Assembly: GCA_009691725.1 (NCBI GenBank)
Contig: SIAP01000006.1
Coordinates: 1 to 64,000, forward strand
DNA from: Phycisphaerales bacterium
GTDB taxonomy: Bacteria; Planctomycetota; Phycisphaerae; Phycisphaerales; SM1A02
Length of the DNA: 64,000 nucleotides
Direction of reading: 5' to 3'
The position numbers and the translations under genes are program-made. Each line of letters opens with the position of its first letter. The first letter of the stretch is position 1. Below are positions 51,034-60,191 of this stretch, in pieces. Under the pieces are notes generated by a model that had not been told where the DNA came from, searched no databases, and was given only the letters and a program-made list of their open reading frames with translations.

Positions 51034-52014
51034 GTGATCGCATCCATACTTCATAACGCGAGCCCGTTCGCGATTGAGTTTTCTCCTGGGTTTGGCATTC
51101 GCTGGTACGGACTGGCGTATGCAGCAGGCTTCCTGTTGGGCTACGGACTCCTCCGTTCGCTCGCGCGGCGCGGTCGATTGGCGCTCAGTGTGATGCAGGT
51201 CGGAGATCTGCTGACCTATCTCGTGGCTGGCATCGTCATCGGTGGTCGTGTCGGTCATGTGGTGCTGTACGAACCACACTTGCTCGTTTCATTTCACGAG
51301 GGGATTCCCTGGTGGGGACTGCTCGACATTCACCGAGGTGGAATGTCCAGTCACGGCGGCATCCTGGGTAGCGCCGTTGGTGCATGGTGCTTTGCGCGAC
51401 GATCACATGTCCCATTCTTGTGTGTGGCAGATTGCGCCGCATTTGGCGCGCCGATTGGATTGTGCTTGGGGCGACTCGCCAACTGGGTCAATGGCGAGTT
51501 ATGGGGGAAGGCACTCCCACAGTCGATGCAGGCGAGCAGCCCGTGGTGGTCGGTGAAGTATCCGGCGGAGGTACTCGAGCCATCCTTTGCGATCGAAAAA
51601 CTTGCGCCACTCCAGACGCTCGTGAATCCGACAGAGCCACTTCAAGATGCGGTGTACGGCGCAGCGATGTTGCATCGACCCGACGTGCTCTCCAGACTTG
51701 AGCCGATTCTCACTGCGTACTACCCAAACAACTTCATTCAGGCAGTGACCGATGGCCCATTTCTCTTTTCTGCCATGGCACTGGTGTGGATGCGTCCAAG
51801 AAAACCAGGCGTGATTGCTGGGGTGTTCCTGGCCGCATATGGCGCGGCGCGCCTCTTCAGTGAACAGTTCCGTCAGATCGATGAGGGTGTGTTCATGATC
51901 GGGCCAATCACCCTTCCGATGATGCTCTCTCTGGCAATGGTCGTCCTCGGTGGCGTCATCTGCTCCTGGTCATCACGGCAACCGGGCGAGAAAATTGGCG
52001 GATTGCTGGGGTGA
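51034..52014 (+). CDS. lgt: Prolipoprotein diacylglyceryl transferase
   Basis: 326 residues from GTG 51034. 'FGIRWYGLAYAAGFLLGY' (TM1), 'GIVIGGRVGHVVLYEP', 'HRGGMSSHGGILGSAVGAW' (catalytic HGG region), the Lgt signature 'GRLANWVNGELWGKAL' and 'ARLFSEQFRQIDEG'. It attaches diacylglycerol to the lipobox Cys, consistent with the several lipoproteins in this window. An insertion of about 70 residues after the signature ('YPAEVLEPSFAIEKLAPLQTL...') is longer than in E. coli Lgt. The GTG start is preferred because the longer frame runs antisense into trpD. Confidence 0.92.
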   Translation: MIASILHNASPFAIEFSPGFGIRWYGLAYAAGFLLGYGLLRSLARRGRLALSVMQVGDLLTYLVAGIVIGGRVGHVVLYEPHLLVSFHEGIPWWGLLDIHRGGMSSHGGILGSAVGAWCFARRSHVPFLCVADCAAFGAPIGLCLGRLANWVNGELWGKALPQSMQASSPWWSVKYPAEVLEPSFAIEKLAPLQTLVNPTEPLQDAVYGAAMLHRPDVLSRLEPILTAYYPNNFIQAVTDGPFLFSAMALVWMRPRKPGVIAGVFLAAYGAARLFSEQFRQIDEGVFMIGPITLPMMLSLAMVVLGGVICSWSSRQPGEKIGGLLG

Positions 52015-52025
52015 GGTGCGTGGGT

Positions 52026-52052
52026 GAAGTGGGTGCGCAACATCACCACTTC
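52026..52052. terminator. Inverted repeat between convergent lgt and oprB
   Basis: GAAGTGG (52026-52032) and CCACTTC (52046-52052) fill most of the 38-bp gap between the two stop codons. It could be a bidirectional terminator, although only a short A/T-run (ctaaaaat) follows. Confidence 0.35.
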
Positions 52053-53432
52053 CTAAAAATGAATCAACGCGCGAATGCCGAAGACGACGACCGTGTCGGA
52101 CTGACTCGTGTCGGTCGTGGGATTCGTCGGATTGGTAATGACCTGAATGTCTGGCGTGATCTGAACTGAGTCGGTCAGCTGAAATCGGTAGTACAACTCG
52201 GTGACGGTTTGTACGCCAAGGTCGCCTGTCGGATTCGTGGTGAATCCCCACGCAACGCCGAACCCATCACCTTTTCGGTCGAAACAATTCTGAATGGATA
52301 ACCCAGCCGTGAACTCAGACTTGTAGAGCGCAACACTCGGATCGCAGTATGTGAACTGCGCCCATGCGCCAACATCTGCAGTGAAGTACTCCGTGCCCAT
52401 CACCCAGAATCCATTGCCGCTCCTCGCGGTCGCGAGGTCGGTTGATTCATAGGACGCGTTGGTGGTGTTGAACCCAACCGAGTATCTCCCAGGTGAATCC
52501 ACGTCTCCCAGAAAATCAGTCACGATGCCAACCTCACTCGCGAACCACCACAGACCAGTGCCGAGCAAGTCTGCGCCAAGCCCATTGGTGGCTTGTGTCG
52601 ATGGCGCGGTCGCAACGAAATTGGCGTAGACCCCATCCATCGGCACAACCAGCACCGCAGCGCCCAACAGATATCCCTGAAATCCAACTTGAGCCGCATC
52701 ACTGCCATCAAAAATTGACGCGAGAAACTGCGTGGTTTCATCGCCTGCGAATGGGTTGTTCAACACATAGTCGTTGGGGTTGATCTTGCCGACAGAGACC
52801 ATGACACGGTTGTCGAGTAGCCCCTGTTCGTACCGCAGCCGAACGAGGCGTGTCCCCAGATGCCCAGTGAAATTACTGTCGAGAGTGATATCCGAGCCAA
52901 CTTTCGTCCCAAGATCAGAACTCGTTGGAAAGGCGTTGGTCTGTCGCATTTGGGCGGTGATGCGTCCAGTCGCGTGGCCGCCGAAGTCCCACAATTTCAA
53001 GTCAGCGCGAAGATTGAAACGGTTCACGCCCTCAGCGGCACTGTTGCCTGCCATCACAGTCGTCGCTCCTTGATAGACAATCACATCGTAAATGTCCCAT
53101 CGCAGACCGAACTGCTCCTGCGAGGCAATCGCAAGATTTCGCACGGGCGAAAACAGATACGAAAAAGGATCATCCAGTGGAGCGTCCACCCCACTCCACG
53201 GGATTGCGTGTGGCCTGTACTCAATGAGATTGAATGTGCTCGTTGCCTTTGTGGTTCCAAAGAGCGCGGGCGTGTTCGGCATGAGATCCATACCCGCGAA
53301 GCTTTGGGTGTTGCCCAGAGCAGTCGAGAGAAACCGACCTGTCGGAGCCAACTGCAGAATCGAAGATGGATTACTGGGCGACTGCGCGATCATCACAGCA
53401 AGCAAGATGGCGGCAGAAGTCGGGTCGATCAT
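52053..53432 (-). CDS. oprB: Carbohydrate-selective porin, OprB family
   Basis: 459 residues from ATG 53432, which overlaps the preceding kinase stop by 4 bp. A short signal region 'AAILLAVMIAQS' is followed by beta-barrel strands: 'LRADLKLWDFGGHATGRITAQMRQ', 'VMVSVGKINPNDYVLNNPFAGDETTQFLASIF', 'GFNTTNASYESTDLATARSGNGFWVMGTEYF', 'SIQNCFDRKGDGFGVAWGFTTN' and 'QITPDIQVITNPTNPTTDTSQSDTVVVFGIRALIHF'. The terminal Phe is typical of outer-membrane barrels. OprB porins pass glucose and other sugars, which fits the coupled glucokinase gene. Confidence 0.85.
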   Translation of the reverse strand: MIDPTSAAILLAVMIAQSPSNPSSILQLAPTGRFLSTALGNTQSFAGMDLMPNTPALFGTTKATSTFNLIEYRPHAIPWSGVDAPLDDPFSYLFSPVRNLAIASQEQFGLRWDIYDVIVYQGATTVMAGNSAAEGVNRFNLRADLKLWDFGGHATGRITAQMRQTNAFPTSSDLGTKVGSDITLDSNFTGHLGTRLVRLRYEQGLLDNRVMVSVGKINPNDYVLNNPFAGDETTQFLASIFDGSDAAQVGFQGYLLGAAVLVVPMDGVYANFVATAPSTQATNGLGADLLGTGLWWFASEVGIVTDFLGDVDSPGRYSVGFNTTNASYESTDLATARSGNGFWVMGTEYFTADVGAWAQFTYCDPSVALYKSEFTAGLSIQNCFDRKGDGFGVAWGFTTNPTGDLGVQTVTELYYRFQLTDSVQITPDIQVITNPTNPTTDTSQSDTVVVFGIRALIHF

Positions 53433-54118
53433 GCAGTCATGCTCACCACAGACTTGGCCCACTCTGGAGTCCACAGACGAAACCCCCCGATGAACGCATT
53501 CGCGTTCGCACCGAGCCGACAATTCTCTGGGAGTGTCTTCAACCTCACGGAATTTCCACCGCCCAGGACGACATAGTCCGGCAGCAGCGCTGCGGAGAAG
53601 ATCTTGATGACATCATGCACATCGCGCGTCCACTCCTTCTTGCCGAGTTTTTTAAGCGCCTTCACACCCACAAACTGCTCAACCTCCTTTCCTTTGCGGT
53701 AGGGCAGATGCGCCAGTTCCATCGGCAGGATCAGATGGTCCGCGATGAAACATGAACCGAGTCCAGTGCCGAGCCCCAGAAACAACATGCGCCCACCCTC
53801 ATAGGACCCCACTGCCTGCATCGCTGCATCGTTGATGAGTTTCACTGGTCTGCCAAACGCAGCCGCGTAATCAAAGTCCATCCAACCTGGACCGAGGTTC
53901 GCCGGATCGCGCGACGCTCGATTACCGAGAATCGGTGCCGGAAGTCCGATCGTGATCACATCGAATGACCATCCTTCGCCAATCTTCTTGACCCCGTCAA
54001 CCATTTGTTCTGGAGTGAGCGTTGGACCAGAGGGGAATGCGCGTCGCTCGGCATCACTCTCGACGCGACACTTGACATTTGTACCCCCGATATCAATCGC
54101 AAGCACATGTTGTGGCAT
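53429..54118 (-). CDS. ppgK: ROK-family kinase, polyphosphate glucokinase-like
   Basis: 229 residues from ATG 54118. 'HVLAIDIGGTNVKCRVES' (phosphate loop DIGGTNVK, 9-16), 'GEGWSFDVITIGLPAPIL', 'DPANLGPGWMDFDYAAAFGRPVKLINDAAMQAVGSYEGGRMLFLGLGTGLGSCFI' (catalytic Asp in NDA) and 'DYVVLGGGNS'. Size and motifs match PpgK, which uses polyphosphate or ATP to phosphorylate glucose. The donor cannot be read from sequence. It is coupled to the OprB porin gene, an apparent uptake-phosphorylation unit. Confidence 0.82.
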   Translation of the reverse strand: MPQHVLAIDIGGTNVKCRVESDAERRAFPSGPTLTPEQMVDGVKKIGEGWSFDVITIGLPAPILGNRASRDPANLGPGWMDFDYAAAFGRPVKLINDAAMQAVGSYEGGRMLFLGLGTGLGSCFIADHLILPMELAHLPYRKGKEVEQFVGVKALKKLGKKEWTRDVHDVIKIFSAALLPDYVVLGGGNSVRLKTLPENCRLGANANAFIGGFRLWTPEWAKSVVSMTA

Positions 54119-54225
54119 TCCAGCAGGGTACCCGCCCAACGCGTCAACTCTTCGCGTCTCGCAGCACGCGGGCAGCAATGGAGCAGCATCGCTTGCCACA
54201 GCGACACTCGGCGTGGGATACTGCA

Positions 54226-55680
54226 ATGATGACTGGTTCAACCACACACTGGGAGTACGCGCCAGCGCCCGAGTCAACGAAGGTCGAGATCAAGCCGCAG
54301 TACGGCCTGTTTATCGACGGCACTTTTCGCCCAGCGAAGTCTGGAACATCATTCGAGACCATCAATCCAGCAAACGAAGTGCACCTCGCATCGATTGCGC
54401 AGGCTGGCGCGGTGGATGTGAATCTCGCGGTCGCTGCGGCGCGCCGCGCACTCAAGGGATGGCGTCGCGCTCCAGCACTCGAGCGCGCGAAGTACCTCTA
54501 CCGAATCGCTCGCCGCATCCAGGAACGGGCACGAGAACTCGCAGTCCTTGAGACGATGGACAACGGCAAGCCGATTCGAGAAACGCGCGATGAAGATGTT
54601 CCGCTCGCGGCAGCACACTTCTTTCATCATGCGGGATGGTGTGACAAGTTGAGATGGGCATGTCCGACCGCGTCCGGTGCCTCTCCAGAACCAATTGGCG
54701 TGTGTGGTCAGATTATTCCATGGAACTTTCCACTCTTGATGGCCGCGTGGAAGATCGCGCCAGCGCTCGCGTGCGGAAACACAGTGGTACTGAAACCGGC
54801 AGAGACGACATCACTCACAGCGCTTCGATTGGCGGAGATTCTGCAAGAGGTCGATCTTCCTGCGGGTGTTGTGAACATCATCACGGGTGCAGGAGAGACC
54901 GGTCGCGACCTCGTCGCACACGGCGATGTCGACAAGATCGCTTTCACCGGATCGACCGAAGTTGGTCGTGCGATTGCGTCGACCGTCGCGGGAACCAAGA
55001 AGCGATTGACCCTAGAACTAGGCGGAAAGAGCCCAAACATCATCTTTGCGGATGCCGCGATCGATCAAGCGGTCGAGGGGGTCATCAGCGCGATTTGGGC
55101 AAATCAGGGCCAAGTGTGCTGTGCCGGAAGCCGATTGTTGGTGGAAGAATCGGTGGCGGATGAGGTGATCGAAAAACTTCAGTTCCGCATGCGAAGCCTT
55201 CGTATTGGCGATCCGCTGGACAAGAACACCGATGTCGGCGCGATCAACAGTCGTGCGCAACTCACGCGAATTGAGCGTTACATAAAAACTGGCATCGAAG
55301 AGGGAGCACAGCATCATGAGGCGTGCGATGGCACGGTTGGGGCGAAGGGCTTCTGGTGCAAGCCGTGCTTTTTTACGGGCGTGCAACCTGCACACACTAT
55401 TGCGCGCGAAGAAATATTCGGACCCGTGCTGGCGGTGATGACATTCCGCACACCAGACGAAGCGGTCGCTCGCGCAAACAACACGATGTATGGATTGAGT
55501 GCGGGGATCTGGACGAGCCGAGGCTCGAAGGCCTACGAAGTTGCTCGTCAGATCAAGGCAGGAGTGATCTGGTGCAACACATTCAACCAGTTCGACCCAG
55601 CCGCGCCATTTGGTGGATACCGCGAGAGCGGCTTTGGTCGCGAGGGCGGTCGATCCGGATTGTCCGCATACCTCGCGTGA
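54226..55680 (+). CDS. Aldehyde dehydrogenase
   Basis: 484 residues from ATG 54226. 'GVCGQIIPWNFPLLMAAWKIAPALACGNTVVLKPAE', 'FTGSTEVGRAI', 'LELGGKSPNIIF' (general base Glu), 'WANQGQVCCAGSRLLV' (catalytic Cys), and 'EIFGPVLAVMTF' and 'PFGGYRESGFGREGG'. A full-length, apparently active NAD(P)-dependent enzyme; the aldehyde is unknown. A truncated relative follows 19 bp downstream, and deoC (acetaldehyde-forming) is encoded near the right edge. Confidence 0.93.
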   Translation: MMTGSTTHWEYAPAPESTKVEIKPQYGLFIDGTFRPAKSGTSFETINPANEVHLASIAQAGAVDVNLAVAAARRALKGWRRAPALERAKYLYRIARRIQERARELAVLETMDNGKPIRETRDEDVPLAAAHFFHHAGWCDKLRWACPTASGASPEPIGVCGQIIPWNFPLLMAAWKIAPALACGNTVVLKPAETTSLTALRLAEILQEVDLPAGVVNIITGAGETGRDLVAHGDVDKIAFTGSTEVGRAIASTVAGTKKRLTLELGGKSPNIIFADAAIDQAVEGVISAIWANQGQVCCAGSRLLVEESVADEVIEKLQFRMRSLRIGDPLDKNTDVGAINSRAQLTRIERYIKTGIEEGAQHHEACDGTVGAKGFWCKPCFFTGVQPAHTIAREEIFGPVLAVMTFRTPDEAVARANNTMYGLSAGIWTSRGSKAYEVARQIKAGVIWCNTFNQFDPAAPFGGYRESGFGREGGRSGLSAYLA

Positions 55681-55699
55681 TATTCACAGAAGGAAACAC

Positions 55700-56581
55700 A
55701 TGACTGATCGTGCAGACATCACAAAGACTTGGAAACTCTTCATCGGCGGGGCCTACCCTCGCAGCGAGTCTGGGCGAGTTGCTCCGGTCACCGACATCGG
55801 TGCAGGCGCAGGCGGGAAGGCGCTCGCCTACATCGCTCAAGCATCACGAAAGGATTTGCGAGACGCAGTCGAAGCGGCCCGCGGCGCACAAGAGAAGTGG
55901 GCTGCGTCGAGCGGGTATCTGCGCGGTCAAATCATCTATCGACTCGCCGAATTGTTGGATGCCCGTCGCGAGGAATTGGTTGAAAGCGTTCGGATGAGCG
56001 GCCGCCTCGGCAAGGGGCGGGCTCGTGGCGAGGTCGAGCAGGCGATCGATCGAACCCTTTCGTTCGCCGGCTGGTGCGACAAACTAGATTCCGTGCTCGG
56101 TGGTCGAAACCCTGTCGCTGGTCCATTCCACTGCTTTTCTCAAATTGAGCCATCCGGTGTGGTCGCTGTCGTTGCGCCTCAAGAGGCATCACTGCTTGGC
56201 TTTCTCTCTTTGACACTGCCTGCAATCGCTTGTGGGTGTGCCGTCATCGCCGTGGCGAGTGAGAAAGAACCGATTCCGGCGCTTGTCGTCGCCGAATGCG
56301 CGCCTAGTTCCGATATTCCTCCAGGTGTGCTCAATGTTCTGACCGGCATGAGAGCGGAGCTCGTTCCAGTGATCGCAGGACATCGCGATATCGACGCAGT
56401 TGTGGCAAGTTTGGATCCTGAATTGGCAAAGATTGCGCAAATTGGTGTTTCTGAGAATCTCAAGCGGGTGCGTCTGATCGATCCAATCGAACGGTTCACA
56501 GACGACACGATCTGGAGTAGCCCACGGTCGTTCCAAAGCGTCACAGAAGTAAAAACCGTCTGGCACACGGTTGGATCTTAG
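55700..56581 (+). CDS. Truncated aldehyde dehydrogenase-like partner, no catalytic Cys
   Basis: 293 residues from ATG 55700, with AGAAGGAAACAC upstream. The N-terminal NAD-domain pattern is recognisable ('WKLFIGGAYPRSESGR', 'LRDAVEAARGAQEKWAASSGYLRGQIIYRLAELLDARREELVE', 'IEPSGVVAVVAPQEASLLGFLSLTLPAIACGCAVIAV'). The catalytic domain with Glu and Cys is missing and the protein stops about 190 residues short. The frame is intact, so it is probably functional, perhaps as a structural partner of the active enzyme. I recall similar pairs with deoC in actinobacteria. Confidence 0.8.
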   Translation: MTDRADITKTWKLFIGGAYPRSESGRVAPVTDIGAGAGGKALAYIAQASRKDLRDAVEAARGAQEKWAASSGYLRGQIIYRLAELLDARREELVESVRMSGRLGKGRARGEVEQAIDRTLSFAGWCDKLDSVLGGRNPVAGPFHCFSQIEPSGVVAVVAPQEASLLGFLSLTLPAIACGCAVIAVASEKEPIPALVVAECAPSSDIPPGVLNVLTGMRAELVPVIAGHRDIDAVVASLDPELAKIAQIGVSENLKRVRLIDPIERFTDDTIWSSPRSFQSVTEVKTVWHTVGS

Positions 56582-56621
56582 AAGATCGCCACATGATCGC
56601 TATAAATAGCATCAATATTAC

Positions 56622-56640
56622 AGACGATACTGGATCGTCT
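56622..56640. promoter_or_regulatory. Inverted repeat AGACGAT-ACTGG-ATCGTCT abutting the tolC-like start
   Basis: A perfect 7-bp inverted repeat with a 5-nt loop ends directly before ATG 56641. It lies in an AT-rich stretch (tataaatagcatcaatatta at 56601-56620) that looks like a promoter. It could be an operator or a hairpin controlling translation of the TolC-like gene. If translation starts at ATG 56593 instead, this stretch is coding. Confidence 0.4.
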
Positions 56641-58443
56641 ATGATAAAGCATCGATTTATCTCAAAAACACAAAGAAGATGGTCGATCATCGCGATTATG
56701 GTGTTTTGTGGACTGTCCATCCAAGCTTGTCAAGAGCAACAGTTTTCGCTGATCGATCTTGACACCGAAGATCGGCTGCGCAAGGCGAGCGATTCGATCA
56801 GCGAGCCGTCAAGCGTCCCATCGATCAAAAAGGCCGAATCTCGATATCAGGGTGAGAATTTCACGGCAAATTCGCCGAATCTCACCGATCCAGCGACAGT
56901 CAATCCCCCACCAGAAACATTGCGGTATCAGGCGCGCGAGCGTGCCATCATGGATGCAGACAAGACGATTCAACAAGTGACAGCTGTGATGGAGGTCAAT
57001 CCAAATGCGGAGCACTTCACGCTCGCCAAGAGCGTTCAGACCGCCATCAGCAAGAGTGTGGAGTACCGACTCGCAGAGGAGCAGTACCTGCTCATCGCGC
57101 TTGATCTCTTGATTCAGCAGCACATGTGGAGCCCCCGATTCTTTGACACGATCACTCCTCAGTTTCAGGGAGTGTCGGAGAATAGTCAGAGTTCGACAGC
57201 GTTGCAACTGGTCAACGACCTCTCCGTTTCCCAAAAGCTTCCCTACGGCGGCGAGGTGAGTGCAAACATTCTTGCGCAGGCGTCGCGGCAGGTCAGCAAC
57301 GCAGTTGATCTCGGTCAGGCGAGTTCACTCGAGATCGCGCTCTTGCTCGATATCCCGCTGCTGCGCGGGGCCGGTTTGGTGGCGCAAGAGGATCTGATTC
57401 AGGCAAAGCGAAACATGGTCTATGGCGCGAGGGCGTTCGAAGACTTCCGTCGCCGCTTCTACATCGCGATCTTCACAGACTTTCACGAACTTGTCGTGCA
57501 ACAGCAGGTTGTCGCCAATACACGAAGTCAGATTGAAAGACTGCGCTCCATCGTGGAACGCGAAGTCGCGCTGGTGGAGAGTGGCAGACAAGTTGCCTTT
57601 CAAGCTGATCTTGCCAAACAACGCGCACTCTTCGTCATCGACCGACTTTCCGCGCTGGAAGAGGGATACAAGCTGGCGGTGGATCGATTCAAACTGCGCA
57701 TCGGATACGACACCGAAGCGCCGATTGTGATTGACCCAGAGATGCTCGACCTTGATCCACCAGTCGTGGACACCCGACAAGCGGTGGCATCAGCGTTCGA
57801 GTGGCGTCTCGATTTACAGAATGCACGCGACCAAGTTGTCGACGCTCGCAGACACGTCGACAACGCACGCAACGCCGTCCTCCCTGGCGCCAACCTCTTC
57901 GCGAGAGCATCACTCCTGCATAATCCAGATTTCTTCAACGGCATTCAACTCGTCGAGAACTTGGGCGATTACGCCGTTGGCATGGCCATCGATCTTCCCC
58001 TCGATCGCACGATTGAAGAGGTGAATGTGCGCAAGGCGCAGGTGCGTCTCGAGCAACTCGAGCGGCAGTTCGTCTTCGCGCAGAACACGGCGGCTGTCGA
58101 AGTTCGTCAGGCAACCAGACGCATCGACCGTGCGCTCTACACGCTTTCTCTGCAAGATCGCAACATCGAGATTGCACGGAATCGTCAGGCGAGTATCGAT
58201 GCGGCACCAGACCGAGCGACCCCACGAGATCGAACAGACGCTGTGGATGCCCTCAATACTGCCGAAAATGACAAGGCTCGTGCGCTTCGCGAAGTGCAGA
58301 TCGCGATCCTGGAGTACCTGCGGCAGTCTGGGCAACTTCGAATCTCCGATGATGGAGAGATCAATCCACCAGATGGGATGCAGGTCCGATATAGACGCGG
58401 CGCAGGAATTCTCGCGCAGCCTGCAGGGATTCCGCCCGCCTGA
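56641..58443 (+). CDS. TolC-family outer-membrane lipoprotein
   Basis: About 600 residues. Signal sequence 'RRWSIIAIMVFCGLSIQAC' with lipobox and acylated Cys. The body has the doubled TolC pattern of long coiled helices and strands: 'FTLAKSVQTAISKSVEYRLAEEQYLLIALDLL', 'IPLLRGAGLVAQEDLIQAKRNM', 'DARRHVDNARNAVLPGANLFARASLLH' and 'AVGMAIDLPLDRTIEEVNVRKAQVRLEQLERQFVFAQNTAAVEVRQATRRI'. It forms the outer-membrane duct of an export system. ATG 56641 is chosen because the upstream stretch looks like a promoter; ATG 56593 is in frame. The HlyD-like gene follows 17 bp downstream. Confidence 0.82.
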   Translation: MIKHRFISKTQRRWSIIAIMVFCGLSIQACQEQQFSLIDLDTEDRLRKASDSISEPSSVPSIKKAESRYQGENFTANSPNLTDPATVNPPPETLRYQARERAIMDADKTIQQVTAVMEVNPNAEHFTLAKSVQTAISKSVEYRLAEEQYLLIALDLLIQQHMWSPRFFDTITPQFQGVSENSQSSTALQLVNDLSVSQKLPYGGEVSANILAQASRQVSNAVDLGQASSLEIALLLDIPLLRGAGLVAQEDLIQAKRNMVYGARAFEDFRRRFYIAIFTDFHELVVQQQVVANTRSQIERLRSIVEREVALVESGRQVAFQADLAKQRALFVIDRLSALEEGYKLAVDRFKLRIGYDTEAPIVIDPEMLDLDPPVVDTRQAVASAFEWRLDLQNARDQVVDARRHVDNARNAVLPGANLFARASLLHNPDFFNGIQLVENLGDYAVGMAIDLPLDRTIEEVNVRKAQVRLEQLERQFVFAQNTAAVEVRQATRRIDRALYTLSLQDRNIEIARNRQASIDAAPDRATPRDRTDAVDALNTAENDKARALREVQIAILEYLRQSGQLRISDDGEINPPDGMQVRYRRGAGILAQPAGIPPA

Positions 58444-58460
58444 GACTAGGCTTGGGGGAG

Positions 58461-60191
58461 ATGGCAAGCGGTTCTCCAAACCCACCGATCAGTCCACTCG
58501 TTGCGTGTTGTCGCACAGTCCGCAGCCGCGCCATAGCAACCACGATGGGCACGCGGGTTGCGGTCGTGATCATCGCGCTCCTCTCTGTGGTGGCATGGTT
58601 CACGCTGCTGCGCGCTGATGGGCGAAGCGGTGTTCATGGTGGCCTGGGCGCCAACGGCGCGCTGGATCTGGCGACGGTCGCGCGATCCGACTTTGACATG
58701 GTGATTCCGGTCTCCGGCGAACTCGCAGCGCTTCGACAAGTGGAAGTTCGCAACTTGCTTGAAGGGCGTGCTGTCATCACCGAGATCGTGGCGGAGGGTC
58801 GGCTCGTTGCCAAGGGAGATGTGCTGCTGAAATTTGCGAGCGAGGAGTCCGCTGACAAAATCAAGGACATGCAGGACAAGCTCAAGACCGCGCAAGCGGA
58901 GGCGGTTTCGAGCGAGCAGGCTTTGTCGATCAAGAAGAACGAACGAGCGAGTGAGATCGAGAAGGCTGATTTGCAGGTGAAACTGGCAAATCTGGCACTC
59001 GAGGGATGGGTGAGTGGCGACCTGGTATCCAAGCGACAAACACTTGCGACCGCTCTCGAAGCAGCGACCATCGATGCAGAGCGCGTCCGAAAACGATTTT
59101 CAGAGTCAGACGCGCTGGTTGCCAAGGGCTTCATCAGCCGAGACGAGTATGAAAAGGATCGGATCACGCTCATTCAAGCCGACGCAAAGGTGAAGCAGTC
59201 TGCGCTCGACATCGAGGTCTACGAGAAGTATCAGCGACCTCAAGACGAGGCGAAGAAGCGTTCCGATGTTGATCAGGCGACATCAGAGCGCAAGCGCACA
59301 GAGCAGAAGAAGGACGCAGAGATCGTCAAGGCACAGAGCGACTTTGAAAGCGCGACCTTTCGCGCAAAGACAGCTGGTGAACGACTCGACCAAGGCGAGA
59401 GACAACTTGGCAACACGATCATTCACTCTCCGATGGAGGGGCTCGTTGTGTACGCGAGCAGTTTGGAATCAGGCGGATGGGGTCGCTCTGGCGATTCACC
59501 ACCCCCGGCGGCAGGCACGGAACTCAAACCAAACGAGTTGGTGATGATCATCCCCGACACATCACAGATGGTTGCGTACCTCAAGGTCAGTGAGGCACTC
59601 TCTGGGCGCATCAAACCAGATCAAGAAGTGACGATTTTCAGCGACGCGAATCCAAACACACCGATTCGTGGCACCGTCATGAATGTCAGCGTCCTCGCCG
59701 AGAGCGGTGGATGGCGCGATCCAAATCGTCGCGATTACAAGGTGCGCGTGCTTTTGGACGATGACGGCACACTCGCGCTGAAGCCGAGCATGCGATGCAA
59801 GGCATCAATCCTGCTCGGTCGCGTCGAAGATGTATTGAGCATTCCTGTGCAGGCGGTGTTCCGAACGGGTGCAGTGAGTTTTGTGTATGTCCCAGATGGT
59901 GTCGGGTTCAGCCAGCGACAAGTGGTCGTTGGGAGATCAAGCGAAATGGCGGTTGAGGTGCTCAGCGGTATCGACATCGGAGATCAGGTACTCCTGCGCG
60001 AGCCGAGTGTCGAAGAGATTGCTGTTCGCCTGCCACTGGAAGTCACGAATCCAAAGGATGACGATGCAGCGAAGGCCGGTGGCGCGGCACGGCGCACATC
60101 ACCGTCTCGTGCGCCTACTGGCGTCGAAGGTGGTGCCGACAGAGAAAGTTCTGGACGACCAACCAGCGCAAAGCCGATGCAGGGCGCATGA
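58461..60191 (+). CDS. HlyD/RND-type membrane fusion protein
   Basis: 576 residues from ATG 58461 (TTG 58452 and ATG 58545 are alternatives). Membrane anchor 'MGTRVAVVIIALLSVVAWFTLL', lipoyl half 'MVIPVSGELAALRQVEVRNLLEGRAVITEIVAEGRLVAKGDVLLKF', long coiled-coil hairpin (about 130-290), second lipoyl half 'NTIIHSPMEGLVVYAS', and beta-barrel 'LVMIIPDTSQMVAYLKVSEALSGRIKPDQEVTI'. Such adaptors join an inner-membrane pump to a TolC duct. No ABC or RND pump gene lies beside it; the next gene is ThuA-like, overlapping by 4 bp. Confidence 0.87.
   Translation: MASGSPNPPISPLVACCRTVRSRAIATTMGTRVAVVIIALLSVVAWFTLLRADGRSGVHGGLGANGALDLATVARSDFDMVIPVSGELAALRQVEVRNLLEGRAVITEIVAEGRLVAKGDVLLKFASEESADKIKDMQDKLKTAQAEAVSSEQALSIKKNERASEIEKADLQVKLANLALEGWVSGDLVSKRQTLATALEAATIDAERVRKRFSESDALVAKGFISRDEYEKDRITLIQADAKVKQSALDIEVYEKYQRPQDEAKKRSDVDQATSERKRTEQKKDAEIVKAQSDFESATFRAKTAGERLDQGERQLGNTIIHSPMEGLVVYASSLESGGWGRSGDSPPPAAGTELKPNELVMIIPDTSQMVAYLKVSEALSGRIKPDQEVTIFSDANPNTPIRGTVMNVSVLAESGGWRDPNRRDYKVRVLLDDDGTLALKPSMRCKASILLGRVEDVLSIPVQAVFRTGAVSFVYVPDGVGFSQRQVVVGRSSEMAVEVLSGIDIGDQVLLREPSVEEIAVRLPLEVTNPKDDDAAKAGGAARRTSPSRAPTGVEGGADRESSGRPTSAKPMQGA

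Noticed and set aside
54226-56581. Bacterial microcompartment locus suggested by aldehyde dehydrogenases and deoC
   Set aside because: No shell-protein (BMC or Pvm-type) gene is present among the neighbours.
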